Notes: generated by a model not told the origin, from the letters alone. DNA of 32,523 nucleotides from an uncultured Prevotellaceae bacterium (GCA_946406435.1 CAMJKP010000036.1:1-32523); one strand, 5' to 3'; shown: positions 24,783 through 32,523, counted from the stretch's first letter. Made by a program: numbers and translations.

Positions 24783-24943
24783 AGTTGTGTTATTATAGAT
24801 AGTTTTATTTGTTATATAACGCAACAGTTGTTGTTTTATTGTGTTGTTCCTTCTCGGAAAACGCAAAAAACATGAAGGTGTAATACTCGTCCTCAAAACT
24901 TTTTCTATTTATCTTTCCAAGGGTATTACACCAAATCTCTGCC

Positions 24944-25042
24944 TTCGCTTCTAGTTCGCTTCTAAACCGTTCCTATGAATGGGCGAAAAATGGGACTTGC
25001 ATCGAATTTGGTAGGGACTTGCTTGGGACTTACATCGGATTT
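24944..25042. repeat. Eleven-nt periodic array upstream of the paralogous pair
   Basis: Nine 11-mers in phase: TTCGCTTCTAG, TTCGCTTCTAA, ACCGTTCCTAT, GAATGGGCGAA, AAATGGGACTT, GCATCGAATTT, GGTAGGGACTT, GCTTGGGACTT, ACATCGGATTT. The 394-nt gap (24783-25176) holds this and the hairpin at 25052-25136; no gene is supported. Confidence 0.75.
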
Positions 25043-25051
25043 GGAAAATTC

Positions 25052-25136
25052 CAATTACAATATTACAATAAAAAATGCACGCGCTATATAAAATATGTAT
25101 GCCCAAATTTAATAGTAATTATTGTAATTGTAATTG
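25052..25136. repeat. Hairpin with ATTACAA-type arms
   Basis: Arms CAATTACAATATTACAATAA (25052-25071) and TTATTGTAATTGTAATTG (25119-25136) are complementary with small offsets. The inner segment has ATGCACG and ATGCCCAAATTT, similar to the inner AT-rich segment of the composite element (GCATGCCCAAATTTTAC on the minus strand near 26610). Confidence 0.6.
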
Positions 25137-25176
25137 TCGAAAGGCTCGTATTATGCACGAGGGCAACTTTCTATCC

Positions 25177-26394
25177 TTATGAATGGAGGGCTTTATCGAT
25201 AGCATCCATTAGCACCTTCTTCATTTCTTCATCTGGAATGTACTTGAAAAATGTATCGCGGTAAAAATCTTCTGTACCAGGAGAAATTTCAAGAATCTTA
25301 CCATTAGTGTCTATTATGACATAGGATGGAGTGGCGACAATTCCATAGGCTGTTTTAGGTTCTGCTGAACATTCCTGACTATGCCATTCGTGATAGCTAA
25401 CTTTGTTTTCTTGACCTGCTTTCTTCCAGTTTTCTTCTGTATCAACATAGATTGAAATTATTTCAGCTTTGTCCTTATTGCGCTTGTATAATAAATCAAA
25501 GAATGGCTTTATAAATAAGCATCCACCACAGGTAGTTGACGTGAAAATCAATATTGTGGTTTTCCCCTTGAACTCACTAAGCTGATGTTTATTGCCCTCA
25601 CGATCAAAGAGAGTAAAGTCCTTCATCTGTTCTCCGACTTTTGCTTTGTCTTTAACTTTGACTGTTAGATAACCCTTTGTTTTTTTGACTTCTGATTGGT
25701 TCATTACCTCCTGTGGATATTTCTTGAATATCTCGCGTGCTTTTTCTATAATTGCAGGAGATTTGTCATCTTCAAGTAGAGAGTATAGTTCTCGAATCAT
25801 ACGCTTACTGAAAGGTCTGTCCATCATGAAATCAATCATTGCTATAGTATATTTTTCGGTTTTTAATGCATATAACTTTATCTGTATTGCCTGAATTTCT
25901 TGGTTCGCCTTAGCGTATTCTTTTTGTGATGAAATATCATAATATGTCTCGAATGCTGTTAAATGTAGTTTGTCTTTGAGTTCATAATAATCAGGTATAT
26001 TTTCCTTGATGAACTGATCGTAGGCATTGTTTTCCTTCTGCTCAAAGTTGTCACTTTCTATCAACCAAGTCATGGCGGAATGTGTGCCATCACCTGTAAT
26101 CTTGATTGGCTTTCCTGCTTCTGCATAGAATCGACGAATCGATTGTTTATGATAAAGACAATAGATTTCTTCTTTCTGCTGTGGAAGAAGTACTATGCGG
26201 AATTTTCCGTCTTTTACAATTACGTCTTGTGTCTCGTATCGTGCAATTTGAAGGTGTGTACCATCAGGTATGTTAGTAAAAACACCCTCTATGACAATAG
26301 AATCAAGAGGGGCGGGGCTTGATTTCTTGGATTTCTGTGCCTGACCAGCCATAGCGCATAGTACAAGTAGCAAGGCTAAAAAGTTTCTTTTCAT
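25177..26394 (-). CDS. Exported DUF4369 / thioredoxin-like (TlpA family) protein
   Basis: A 405-residue exported protein with a signal peptide (MKRNFLALLLVLCAMAGQA). A DUF4369-like N-terminal domain (VIEGVFTNIPDGTHLQIARY), a helical middle, and a C-terminal thioredoxin-fold domain follow (from VGEQMKDFTLFDREG). The redox pair is Cys289-Cys292 in TTCGGC, and the cis-Pro loop is intact (IVATPSYVIID), unlike the paralogue at 13849-15111. Related proteins are periplasmic thiol-disulfide oxidoreductases. A promoter lies at 26439-26469. It is monocistronic by context: repeats and gene-free DNA lie on both sides. Confidence 0.87.
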   Translation of the reverse strand: MKRNFLALLLVLCAMAGQAQKSKKSSPAPLDSIVIEGVFTNIPDGTHLQIARYETQDVIVKDGKFRIVLLPQQKEEIYCLYHKQSIRRFYAEAGKPIKITGDGTHSAMTWLIESDNFEQKENNAYDQFIKENIPDYYELKDKLHLTAFETYYDISSQKEYAKANQEIQAIQIKLYALKTEKYTIAMIDFMMDRPFSKRMIRELYSLLEDDKSPAIIEKAREIFKKYPQEVMNQSEVKKTKGYLTVKVKDKAKVGEQMKDFTLFDREGNKHQLSEFKGKTTILIFTSTTCGGCLFIKPFFDLLYKRNKDKAEIISIYVDTEENWKKAGQENKVSYHEWHSQECSAEPKTAYGIVATPSYVIIDTNGKILEISPGTEDFYRDTFFKYIPDEEMKKVLMDAIDKALHS

Positions 26395-26438
26395 TTCGTT
26401 TATGTTAGTGAAATTAGTTGATAATCTTAATTCGTCTG

Positions 26439-26469
26439 CAAAGATAATGTTTTTTCTTTAAAATCCAAA
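26439..26469 (-). promoter_or_regulatory. Promoter for the DUF4369/thioredoxin gene at 25177-26394
   Basis: Minus strand TTTG (26466-26469), 19-nt spacer, TATCTTTG (26439-26446), exact boxes. Confidence 0.7.
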
Positions 26470-26502
26470 ATATTAGGCTGTCAAAATCCCCAAAAACGTG
26501 TC

Positions 26503-27170
26503 GATAACAGGTAACGGGTAACAATAAGAAAAATAGTGTAAGCTGCTGCCCATATTTATTATTTCTATATATAATATGGTATATAAACTCCTTAGAAGAT
26601 TTCAGTAAAATTTGGGCATGCACTAAAATCCTTATTGTTACCCGTTACCCGTTACTGGTCGTGATTTCGCTTGCTTGTTGAGCGAGACTCAGGTCTTGTT
26701 TGTTGCTATGTAAGATAAAGATAATGAGGTTGTTATGTGTGAGTTGTAGGGCATAGTATAGGCGGATGATAGTCTCAATAACATAACAATAAGCATTAAT
26801 TTCTGGCTGAATCACCTTATTCAGAATGCTTGAAAAACGATGAAAAACGATGTAAAATGTGAAAATCATTTCAAAACCATCTCCCCAAAATTAATACTGG
26901 CTTCAATGCGATTCTGCGAGAACTTTCAACTCCCTTCGATGCAGTTCCATCGTAGGTCCGTTCCAGGTCCGTTATAAGTCCGTTCTAGGTCCGTTGATCC
27001 TATAGTCCGAGGAGCGGACTCAGAGCGAAGGTACATCGAAGGTATAGCGAAGGCACAACGGCATTTCTACCCCTTCAATAACAAGTAACGGGTAACAATA
27101 AGGATTTTAGTGTTAACGTATCTCATTTCAGACATAGTACCCCACGTCTGGATATGCTCAGTTGGGGTAG
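26503..27170. repeat. Composite intergenic element, copy B (inverted relative to copy A)
   Basis: The reverse complement matches 3370-3914 through the flank, three heptad units (26503-26537, 26620-26657, 27077-27111), the AT-rich segment and the AAATTAATGCTTATTG stretch. The middle part is longer than in copy A, including an extra TTATGTTATTG. The 884-nt gap 26395-27278 holds this element, a promoter and the heptad hairpin at 27201-27277; frames that open in it are not conserved in copy A. Confidence 0.8.
26943..27063. repeat. Eleven-nt periodic array inside copy B
   Basis: Eleven 11-mers in phase, 121 nt, the same length as in copy A. The units start AGTTCCATCGT, AGGTCCGTTCC, AGGTCCGTTAT, AAGTCCGTTCT, AGGTCCGTTGA. 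After TCCTATAGTCC and GAGGAGCGGAC they switch to TCAGAGCGAAG, GTACATCGAAG, GTATAGCGAAG and GCACAACGGCA. Confidence 0.8.
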
Positions 27171-27200
27171 GATATAAATAATTCTGGTTAGTTTTTTTAA

Positions 27201-27277
27201 GTTCATAGTTCATAATTCATAGTTCATAGTTAGCGTTCGCCACCAACTATGCACTATGAACTATGAATAATGCACTA
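27201..27277. repeat. Seven-nt periodic hairpin downstream of uxaC
   Basis: Eleven heptamers in one phase: GTTCATA twice, ATTCATA, GTTCATA, GTTAGCG, TTCGCCA, CCAACTA, TGCACTA, TGAACTA, TGAATAA, TGCACTA. The two halves pair to a long stem with a GC-rich tip. It ends one base before the uxaC stop codon and could act as a 3' end for uxaC mRNA. Confidence 0.75.
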
Positions 27278-27278
27278 T

Positions 27279-28694
27279 TTAGAAATTGAAGTAGTTCTTC
27301 GCGTTGTTGTAGCTGATGTCCTCAATCATCTGACGAACGCGCTTCTCCTCATATCCTGTGAATGGGATAAGTCCGTTCTCGATGTCTCTACCAACGAGGT
27401 TACAGAGAGTACGGCGGAAGTACTCATGACGAGGGTAGGAGAGGAATGAGCGTGAATCGGTGAGCATACCTACGAAACGGCTGAGAAGACCGAGCACAGA
27501 GAGGGCGTTCATCTGCTTCTCCATACCGTCTTTCTGGTCAAGGAACCACCAGCCAGAACCGAATTGTATCTTACCAGCTACGCTACCGTCCTGGAAGTTA
27601 CCGAGCATTGTTGCGATAACCTCGTTTGCACATGGGTTGAGGTTGTAGAGGATAGTCTTTGCGAGAGTGCCGTTAGAGTTGAGTTCGTCAAGGAAGTGTG
27701 ACATTGCCTTGGCGGTATTGAACTCACCTATAGAGTCGAAACCAGTATCAGGACCGAGCTGAGCGAACATCTTTGAGTTGTTGTTACGGATGGCACCATA
27801 GTGATACTGCTGTGTCCAGCCAGAAGCATAGTCCATCTTGCCCTGCTCGTACATATAAGCATGTTTGTACTTGCGCTCCTCCTGCTTTGTGATAGCCTCA
27901 CCAGCGAGAGCCTTCTTCATGATAGCGTTGATCTCAGCCTCTGTGTATGGCTCGTCGTAGAACTCCTCAATACCGTGGTCAGAGAGCTTACAGCCCATAG
28001 AAGCGAAGAAGTCGTGACGCTTCTGAAGTGCTGCGTTGAGAGATGCGAAACAACAGATCTCAGTCTCGGCAACAGCAGAGAGCTTCTTGATGTAGGCAGC
28101 CCATGTAGGAGCCTCGATATTCATAGCAGCATCAGGGCGCCATGTAGGGAGCATACGAGTCTTTGCCGTTGGATCGTCCTTCACGATCTTATGCCATTCA
28201 AGAGAGTCGGCAGGGTCGTCGGTAGTACATACAACCTTTACGTTGTAGTGCTCCATCATACCACGAGGACAGAACTTAGGATCGTTCTTGATCTGCTCGT
28301 TACAGTTGTCGAATATCTCGCGAGCAGTCTCAGGATTCAGGCGCTTTTCAATACCGAAAGCGGTCTTGAGCTCGAGGTGAGTCCAATGATAGAGAGGGTT
28401 GCGGAAAGTATAAGGAACGGTTTCTGCCCATTTCTCGAACTTCTCCCAGTCAGAAGTGTTCTTGCCTGTGCAGAACTTCTCTGCGATGCCGTTTGAACGC
28501 ATAGCACGCCACTTGTAGTGGTCGCCCATGAGCCAGATCTGAGCGATGGAATCAAACTTCTTGTTCTCTGCAACCATCTGTGGGCTGAGGTGACAATGAT
28601 AGTCGATGATTGGCATCTTCTCAGCATGATTGTGATACAGGTCTTTCGCAGTCTCGTTTTCGAGAAGGAAATCAGGATCGTTGAATTGCTTCAT
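27279..28694 (-). CDS. uxaC: Glucuronate isomerase
   Basis: A 471-residue uronate isomerase of the amidohydrolase-like superfamily that converts D-glucuronate to D-fructuronate and D-galacturonate to D-tagaturonate, the entry to hexuronate breakdown. The metal-binding HxH is visible as His33 and His35 in IIDYHCHLSPQ. The conserved ARE-like and GSGWWFLDQKDGMEKQ regions and the C-terminal RHEYFRRTLCNLVG are present. Length is normal. It stands alone; no uxaA, uxaB or kduI neighbours lie in this window. Upstream, TACTTTTG on the minus strand (28745-28752) matches a -7 box, but a -33 box is not evident. Confidence 0.97.
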   Translation of the reverse strand: MKQFNDPDFLLENETAKDLYHNHAEKMPIIDYHCHLSPQMVAENKKFDSIAQIWLMGDHYKWRAMRSNGIAEKFCTGKNTSDWEKFEKWAETVPYTFRNPLYHWTHLELKTAFGIEKRLNPETAREIFDNCNEQIKNDPKFCPRGMMEHYNVKVVCTTDDPADSLEWHKIVKDDPTAKTRMLPTWRPDAAMNIEAPTWAAYIKKLSAVAETEICCFASLNAALQKRHDFFASMGCKLSDHGIEEFYDEPYTEAEINAIMKKALAGEAITKQEERKYKHAYMYEQGKMDYASGWTQQYHYGAIRNNNSKMFAQLGPDTGFDSIGEFNTAKAMSHFLDELNSNGTLAKTILYNLNPCANEVIATMLGNFQDGSVAGKIQFGSGWWFLDQKDGMEKQMNALSVLGLLSRFVGMLTDSRSFLSYPRHEYFRRTLCNLVGRDIENGLIPFTGYEEKRVRQMIEDISYNNAKNYFNF

Positions 28695-28805
28695 TTCTTG
28701 TAGTTTTAGATTTAAAATTATTCTATTTTATGTTAGTTTGACTGCAAAAGTACGATTTTTTTTCGGAATAATAGCATCTTTCCACGGAAATTTGCGTAAA
28801 TACAT

Positions 28806-29050
28806 AAATAATGATCATACGCAATTACGAGATAACGCCCTGAAGGGGCAAAAGCTACTAGCCCAGGGCAACGCCCTGTGGTAAATTAGAGGAGGTAAAT
28901 AACGCCCTGCAAGGGCAAAAGCACTAATATAATAATGCTTTTGCCCCTACAGGGCGAAATTACCAACATACATCCACCTAGGGCGATGCCCTAGGCTATG
29001 AGCTTATTGGGCTTTCAGCCCGCTTATCTCGTAATTGCGGATAATCATTT
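28806..29050. repeat. Large palindromic element with CGCCCT hairpins
   Basis: Outer arms (28806-28835 and 29024-29050) are reverse complements with small differences, both containing CGCAATTACGAGATAA. Inside are nested hairpins: CGCCCTG...GGGCAAAAGCA pairing with TGCTTTTGCCCC...CAGGGCG (about 28903-28956, 19 of 21 bases pairing), CAGGGC-AAC-GCCCTG (28864-28878), CCTAGGGC-GAT-GCCCTAGG, and GGGCT-TTC-AGCCC. It resembles a nonautonomous mobile or REP-type element. No gene in the 481-nt gap. Confidence 0.75.
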
Positions 29051-29052
29051 AC

Positions 29053-29102
29053 ATAAAAATGCCGCTTATGAATAGCTCATAACGAACTTTCATAAGCGGC
29101 AT
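29053..29102 (-). terminator. Intrinsic terminator after carB
   Basis: Perfect 14-bp stem ATGCCGCTTATGAA (29059-29072) and TTCATAAGCGGCAT (29089-29102). On the minus strand it is followed by TTTTTATG. It lies about 75 nt past the carB stop. Confidence 0.8.
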
Positions 29103-29120
29103 TGCTATCTAACATTAGGT

Positions 29121-29165
29121 CACATACTCCGATGTTATCAACATCGGACTACCTCTTGGGAAGGC
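29121..29165. repeat. REP-like hairpin near the carB 3' end
   Basis: CACATAC, arms TCCGATGTT (29128-29136) and AACATCGGA (29140-29148), followed by CTACCTCTTGGGAAGG. It is the third copy of the hairpin at 16844 and 21741, and lies between the carB stop codon and its terminator. Confidence 0.75.
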
Positions 29166-29175
29166 TTTGTTAGGC

Positions 29176-32100
29176 TTATTTATACTCCTGCCAAGACCTG
29201 ATATTGATATCATCAAGAGTCATGGTGCAGAATGCATGGATGAATGCAGATGCCAGACGTGAGTTGGTGAGCAATGGTACGTTGAGGTCGATAGCAGCAC
29301 GACGGATCTTGTAGCCATTTGTAAGCTCGCTAACAGAGTGGTTCTTCGGAATGTTCACAACCATGTCAATCTCCTTGTTGCGGAGCATGTCAAGAGCCTG
29401 TGGCTGCTTCTCCTCAGATGGCCAGAACACTTCCTTACACTCGATGCCCTGCTCTGTGAGATACTTGTAAGTACCACCAGTAGCGAAGAGCTCATATCCA
29501 TTCTTGAAGAGTTCCTTTGCAGCATCAAGCATCTCTGCCTTCTGCTTAGCATCACCAGTAGAGAGAAGGATTGTCTTCTTTGGAATACGAAGACCGACAG
29601 ACAGCATACTCTTGAGAAGAGCACATGAAGTGTCGTCGCCGATACATCCAACCTCACCTGTAGAAGCCATATCAACACCGAGAACTGGGTCTGCCTTCTG
29701 AAGGCGGTTGAATGAGAACTGACTTGCCTTGATACCAACATAGTCAAGGTCGAAGAGGTTCTTGTTAGGTCTCTCGAATGGAACACCGAGCATGATCTTT
29801 GTTGCAAGGTCGATGAGGTTGAACTTCAAAACCTTACTAACAAATGGGAATGAGCGTGATGCACGGAGGTTGGTCTCAATAACGAGGATGTCGTTATCCT
29901 TAGCCATGTACTGGCAGTTGAACGGACCAGAGATATGGAGTTCCTTTGCAATCTGCTTAGAGATACGCTTGATACGACGAACTGTCTCGACATAGAGTTT
30001 CTGAGGTGGGAACTGAAGTGTAGCGTCACCAGAGTGAACACCAGCGAACTCAACGTGCTCAGAAATAGCGTATGCGATAATCTCACCATCCTTTGCAACA
30101 CCGTCGAAGTCAATCTCCTTGGCGTGCTCGATGAACTTACTTACTACAACAGGGTGCTCCTGAGAGATGTTAGCTGCAAGCTGAAGGAACTTCTCAAGCT
30201 CCTCGCGGTTAGAACATACGTTCATAGCAGCACCAGAAAGCACGTAAGAAGGACGGACGAGTACAGGGAAGCCTACACGGTCGATGAATGCGTTCATGTC
30301 ATCCATAGAGGTGAGGGCTGCCCATTCAGGCTGAGCCACGCCGATACGGTCGAGCATTGAAGAGAACTGGTCACGATCCTCACAGTTGTCGATGTCCTTG
30401 GCTGTTGTACCGAGGATTGGCACGTTCTGTGCATCAAGCTTCATAGCGAGGTTGTTTGGTATCTGACCACCAGTAGAGACGATGACGCCGTGAGGAGTCT
30501 CAAGGTCGATGATATCCATAACGCGCTCGAAAGTCAACTCATCAAAGTAGAGACGGTCACACATATCATAATCGGTAGATACAGTCTCTGGGTTGTAGTT
30601 GATCATAACTGAGCGATAGCCCTGCTTGCGGATAGTGTTGAGTGCCTGAACACCACACCAGTCGAACTCTACAGAAGAACCGATACGGTAAGCACCAGAA
30701 CCGAGAACTACGATTGAGTTCTTATCCTTCTCGAACTTGATATCGTGGGCAACACCTGCGTATGTGAGGTACAGATAGTTGGTCTGTGCTGGATACTCAG
30801 CTGCAAGTGTGTCGATCTGTTTAACGAATGGAACGATGCCGTAGCTCTTACGGAGTGCACGAACAGCAAGGGTAGCCTTGTGCATGTTGCCAAGTTCCTT
30901 CTCAAGACCTACTGCACGGGCAATCTGGAAGTCGGTATAACCATATACCTTTGCAGTACGGAGAAGTTCCTTGCTAAGTACGTTTATAGAGGTGCACTTG
31001 CGAAGCTCATCGTCGATATCAACGATATGACGGAGCTTGTCAAGGAACCACTTGTCAATCTTTGTTATCTCGTGGATCTCGTCAACGCTGTATATCTTTC
31101 TCTGCATTGCCTTTGCAATGACGAAGATACGCTTGTCTGTTGGAGCATGGAGGGCTTCCTTGATATCGGGAACCTCAAGTTCCTTGTTCTCAACGAATCC
31201 GTGCATACCCTGTCCGATCATACGGAGACCTTTCTGGATAGCTTCCTCGAAGTTACGACCGATAGCCATAACCTCACCTACGGACTTCATTGAAGAACCG
31301 AGCTCCTTATCTACGCCACGGAACTTAGAAAGGTCCCAGCGTGGAATCTTACAAACCACATAGTCAAGGGCAGGCTCGAAGAATGCACTTGTAGTCTTTG
31401 TTACAGAGTTCTTCAACTCAAAGAGACCATATCCCATACCGAGCTTTGCTGCAACGAAAGCAAGAGGATAACCAGTTGCCTTTGATGCAAGGGCAGAAGA
31501 ACGGCTAAGACGGGCATTAACCTCGATTACGCGATAATCCTCAGACTGAGGGTCGAAAGCATACTGCACGTTACACTCACCCACGATACCGATATGACGG
31601 ATGATCTTTATAGCGAGAGCACGGAGCTTATGATATTCTGAGTTTGTGAGAGTCTGTGAAGGAGCGATAACGATAGACTCACCAGTATGGATGCCGAGTG
31701 GGTCGAAGTTCTCCATGTTACAAACTGTGATACAGTTGTCGTAACGGTCACGCACAACCTCATACTCTATCTCCTTCCAACCCTTGAGAGACTTCTCAAC
31801 AAGTACCTGTGGAGAGAATGAGAATGCCTTTTCTGCAAGTTTGTTGAGTTCTTCCTCGTTGTCGCAGAAACCAGAACCGAGACCACCGAGTGCGTATGCA
31901 GCACGGATGATGACAGGATAGCCAAGTTCTGCAGCAGCCTTACGGGCATCTTCGATGTTCTCACAAGCCTGTGACTTGATAGTCTTAACGTTGATCTCAT
32001 CAAGCTTCTCTACGAAGAGCTCACGATCCTCAGTATCCATGATAGCCTGAACAGGAGTACCGAGAACACGCACATTGTACTTTTCGAGCACACCGCTCTT

Positions 32101-32406
32101 GTAAAGCTCAACACCGCAGTTGAGGGCAGTCTGACCACCGAATGCGAGAAGGATGCCGTCTGGCTGTTCCTTCTGGATTACGCGCTCAACAAAATATGGC
32201 TGAACAGGGAGGAAATATACTCGGTCGGCAACACCCTCAGATGTCTGCACGGTAGCAATGTTAGGGTTGATGAGGATAGTCTCAACACCCTCCTCACGAA
32301 GAGCCTTCAAAGCCTGTGAACCAGAATAGTCGAACTCACCAGCCTCACCAATCTTCAGAGCACCGGAACCAAGGAGAAGAACTTTCTTAATATTTTGATC
32401 TTTCAT
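29176..32406 (-). CDS. carB: Carbamoyl phosphate synthase large subunit
   Basis: A 1076-residue enzyme with both homologous halves. The first begins VLLLGSGALKIGEAGEFDYS, and the second (near residue 555) begins VVLGSGAYRIGSSVEFDW. Each has an ATP-grasp domain, and the C-terminal allosteric MGS-like domain starts near residue 935 (KKTILLSTGDAKQKAEM). It uses ammonia from the small subunit, bicarbonate and two ATP to make carbamoyl phosphate for pyrimidine and arginine synthesis. Full length. It is preceded, 61 nt upstream, by carA on the same strand; a CTAG repeat array fills that gap. A terminator lies downstream. Confidence 0.97.
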   Translation of the reverse strand: MKDQNIKKVLLLGSGALKIGEAGEFDYSGSQALKALREEGVETILINPNIATVQTSEGVADRVYFLPVQPYFVERVIQKEQPDGILLAFGGQTALNCGVELYKSGVLEKYNVRVLGTPVQAIMDTEDRELFVEKLDEINVKTIKSQACENIEDARKAAAELGYPVIIRAAYALGGLGSGFCDNEEELNKLAEKAFSFSPQVLVEKSLKGWKEIEYEVVRDRYDNCITVCNMENFDPLGIHTGESIVIAPSQTLTNSEYHKLRALAIKIIRHIGIVGECNVQYAFDPQSEDYRVIEVNARLSRSSALASKATGYPLAFVAAKLGMGYGLFELKNSVTKTTSAFFEPALDYVVCKIPRWDLSKFRGVDKELGSSMKSVGEVMAIGRNFEEAIQKGLRMIGQGMHGFVENKELEVPDIKEALHAPTDKRIFVIAKAMQRKIYSVDEIHEITKIDKWFLDKLRHIVDIDDELRKCTSINVLSKELLRTAKVYGYTDFQIARAVGLEKELGNMHKATLAVRALRKSYGIVPFVKQIDTLAAEYPAQTNYLYLTYAGVAHDIKFEKDKNSIVVLGSGAYRIGSSVEFDWCGVQALNTIRKQGYRSVMINYNPETVSTDYDMCDRLYFDELTFERVMDIIDLETPHGVIVSTGGQIPNNLAMKLDAQNVPILGTTAKDIDNCEDRDQFSSMLDRIGVAQPEWAALTSMDDMNAFIDRVGFPVLVRPSYVLSGAAMNVCSNREELEKFLQLAANISQEHPVVVSKFIEHAKEIDFDGVAKDGEIIAYAISEHVEFAGVHSGDATLQFPPQKLYVETVRRIKRISKQIAKELHISGPFNCQYMAKDNDILVIETNLRASRSFPFVSKVLKFNLIDLATKIMLGVPFERPNKNLFDLDYVGIKASQFSFNRLQKADPVLGVDMASTGEVGCIGDDTSCALLKSMLSVGLRIPKKTILLSTGDAKQKAEMLDAAKELFKNGYELFATGGTYKYLTEQGIECKEVFWPSEEKQPQALDMLRNKEIDMVVNIPKNHSVSELTNGYKIRRAAIDLNVPLLTNSRLASAFIHAFCTMTLDDINIRSWQEYK

Positions 32407-32423
32407 TTTTTCTTGTCTTTTTT

Positions 32424-32471
32424 CTAGTTATTCTAGTCTTTCTAGTTTATCTAGGGATTCTAGAATCCTAG
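32424..32471. repeat. CTAG array with 9-nt spacing between carA and carB
   Basis: CTAG at 32424, 32433, 32442, 32451, 32460 and 32468. The last includes the complement of the carA TAG stop. Read in the gene direction the array starts at the stop codon, as in the helicase case. Confidence 0.8.
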
Positions 32472-32523
32472 AGAGTTTCAACAAACTTGTCAAACATAAA
32501 CTCTGTATCCACAGGACCAGAAC
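32468..32523 (-). CDS. carA: Carbamoyl phosphate synthase small subunit (partial, C-terminus only)
   Basis: The last 17 residues are visible: SGPVDTEFMFDKFVETL, then TAG. The pattern GP.DT.F.FD.F is the typical CarA ending, following the HPEASPGP motif that lies outside the window. Location directly upstream of carB on the same strand supports this; together the two make the pyrimidine/arginine precursor enzyme. Confidence 0.85.
   Translation of the reverse strand, partial: SGPVDTEFMFDKFVETL

Noticed and set aside
25019..25264. 81-codon rightward frame across the 25.0-25.26 kb region
   Set aside because: It begins in the 11-nt array, runs through the hairpin at 25052-25136 and enters the antisense of the thioredoxin-like gene.
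26645..26869. 74-codon leftward frame inside copy B of the composite element
   Set aside because: The matching region of copy A has a deletion and stop codons, and no known domain is visible.
27801..28496. 231-codon rightward frame opposite uxaC
   Set aside because: uxaC is a well-supported full-length gene on the other strand; the antisense frame has no domain and is Leu/Val/Ser rich as expected of a shadow.
28681..28884. 67-codon rightward frame ending NALKGQKLLAQGNALW
   Set aside because: Its C-terminus is only the translation of the CGCCCT palindromic repeat, and the rest overlaps the uxaC promoter region on the other strand.

Overview
The window looks like chromosomal DNA of a Bacteroidales bacterium, most likely Prevotella or a close relative. 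The reasons are the gene families (DUF3078, DUF4369-thioredoxin, BspA-type leucine-rich repeats, DPP5-type S9 peptidase, a PIF1-like helicase with a C-terminal helix-turn-helix), the near absence of Shine-Dalgarno sequences, and many matches to the Bacteroidota promoter (TTTG, about 20 nt, TAnnTTTG). No rRNA, tRNA, CRISPR array, intact insertion sequence or prophage was seen.

Layout. 1-917: 5' end of a SpoIIM-like membrane protein gene, divergent from an RDD membrane protein gene that ends in a strong hairpin. 953-3145: secreted BspA-like LRR protein. 3146-4577: gene-free and repeat-rich. 4578-10005: leftward POT peptide transporter, MFS transporter and secreted S9 peptidase, a plausible peptide-use unit. 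10131-13657: leftward pyrG-yidC. 13849-15111: DUF4369/thioredoxin protein. 15577-19184: rightward DUF3078 protein and PIF1-like helicase. 19219-20442: leftward MFS transporter with a hairpin-rich leader. 20841-23495: rightward RluA-type pseudouridine synthase, a 50-residue membrane protein and glyA. 23709-24782: two tandem paralogous secreted proteins of unknown function. 25177-26394: second DUF4369/thioredoxin protein. 26395-27278: gene-free, holding an inverted copy of the 3.4-3.9 kb repeat. 27279-28694: uxaC. 28806-29050: large palindromic element. 29176-32523: carB and the 3' end of carA.

The coding content is mostly housekeeping and typical Bacteroidales accessory genes. The unusual content is intergenic. 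Arrays of short units with a fixed odd period (7, 9 or 11 nt) recur in most gene-free gaps. Many switch to a partly complementary motif half way without losing phase, so they can fold back on themselves. Unit sequence differs from site to site while period is kept. Two copies of a composite element (3370-3914 and, inverted, 26503-27170) share their flanks but carry 11-nt arrays of exactly the same length (121 nt) and largely different sequence. Superimposed are GC-rich dispersed repeats, one of which is read in frame at the N-terminus of the helicase, and a REP-like hairpin found three times. All similarity statements come from reading the sequence; no database search was possible.
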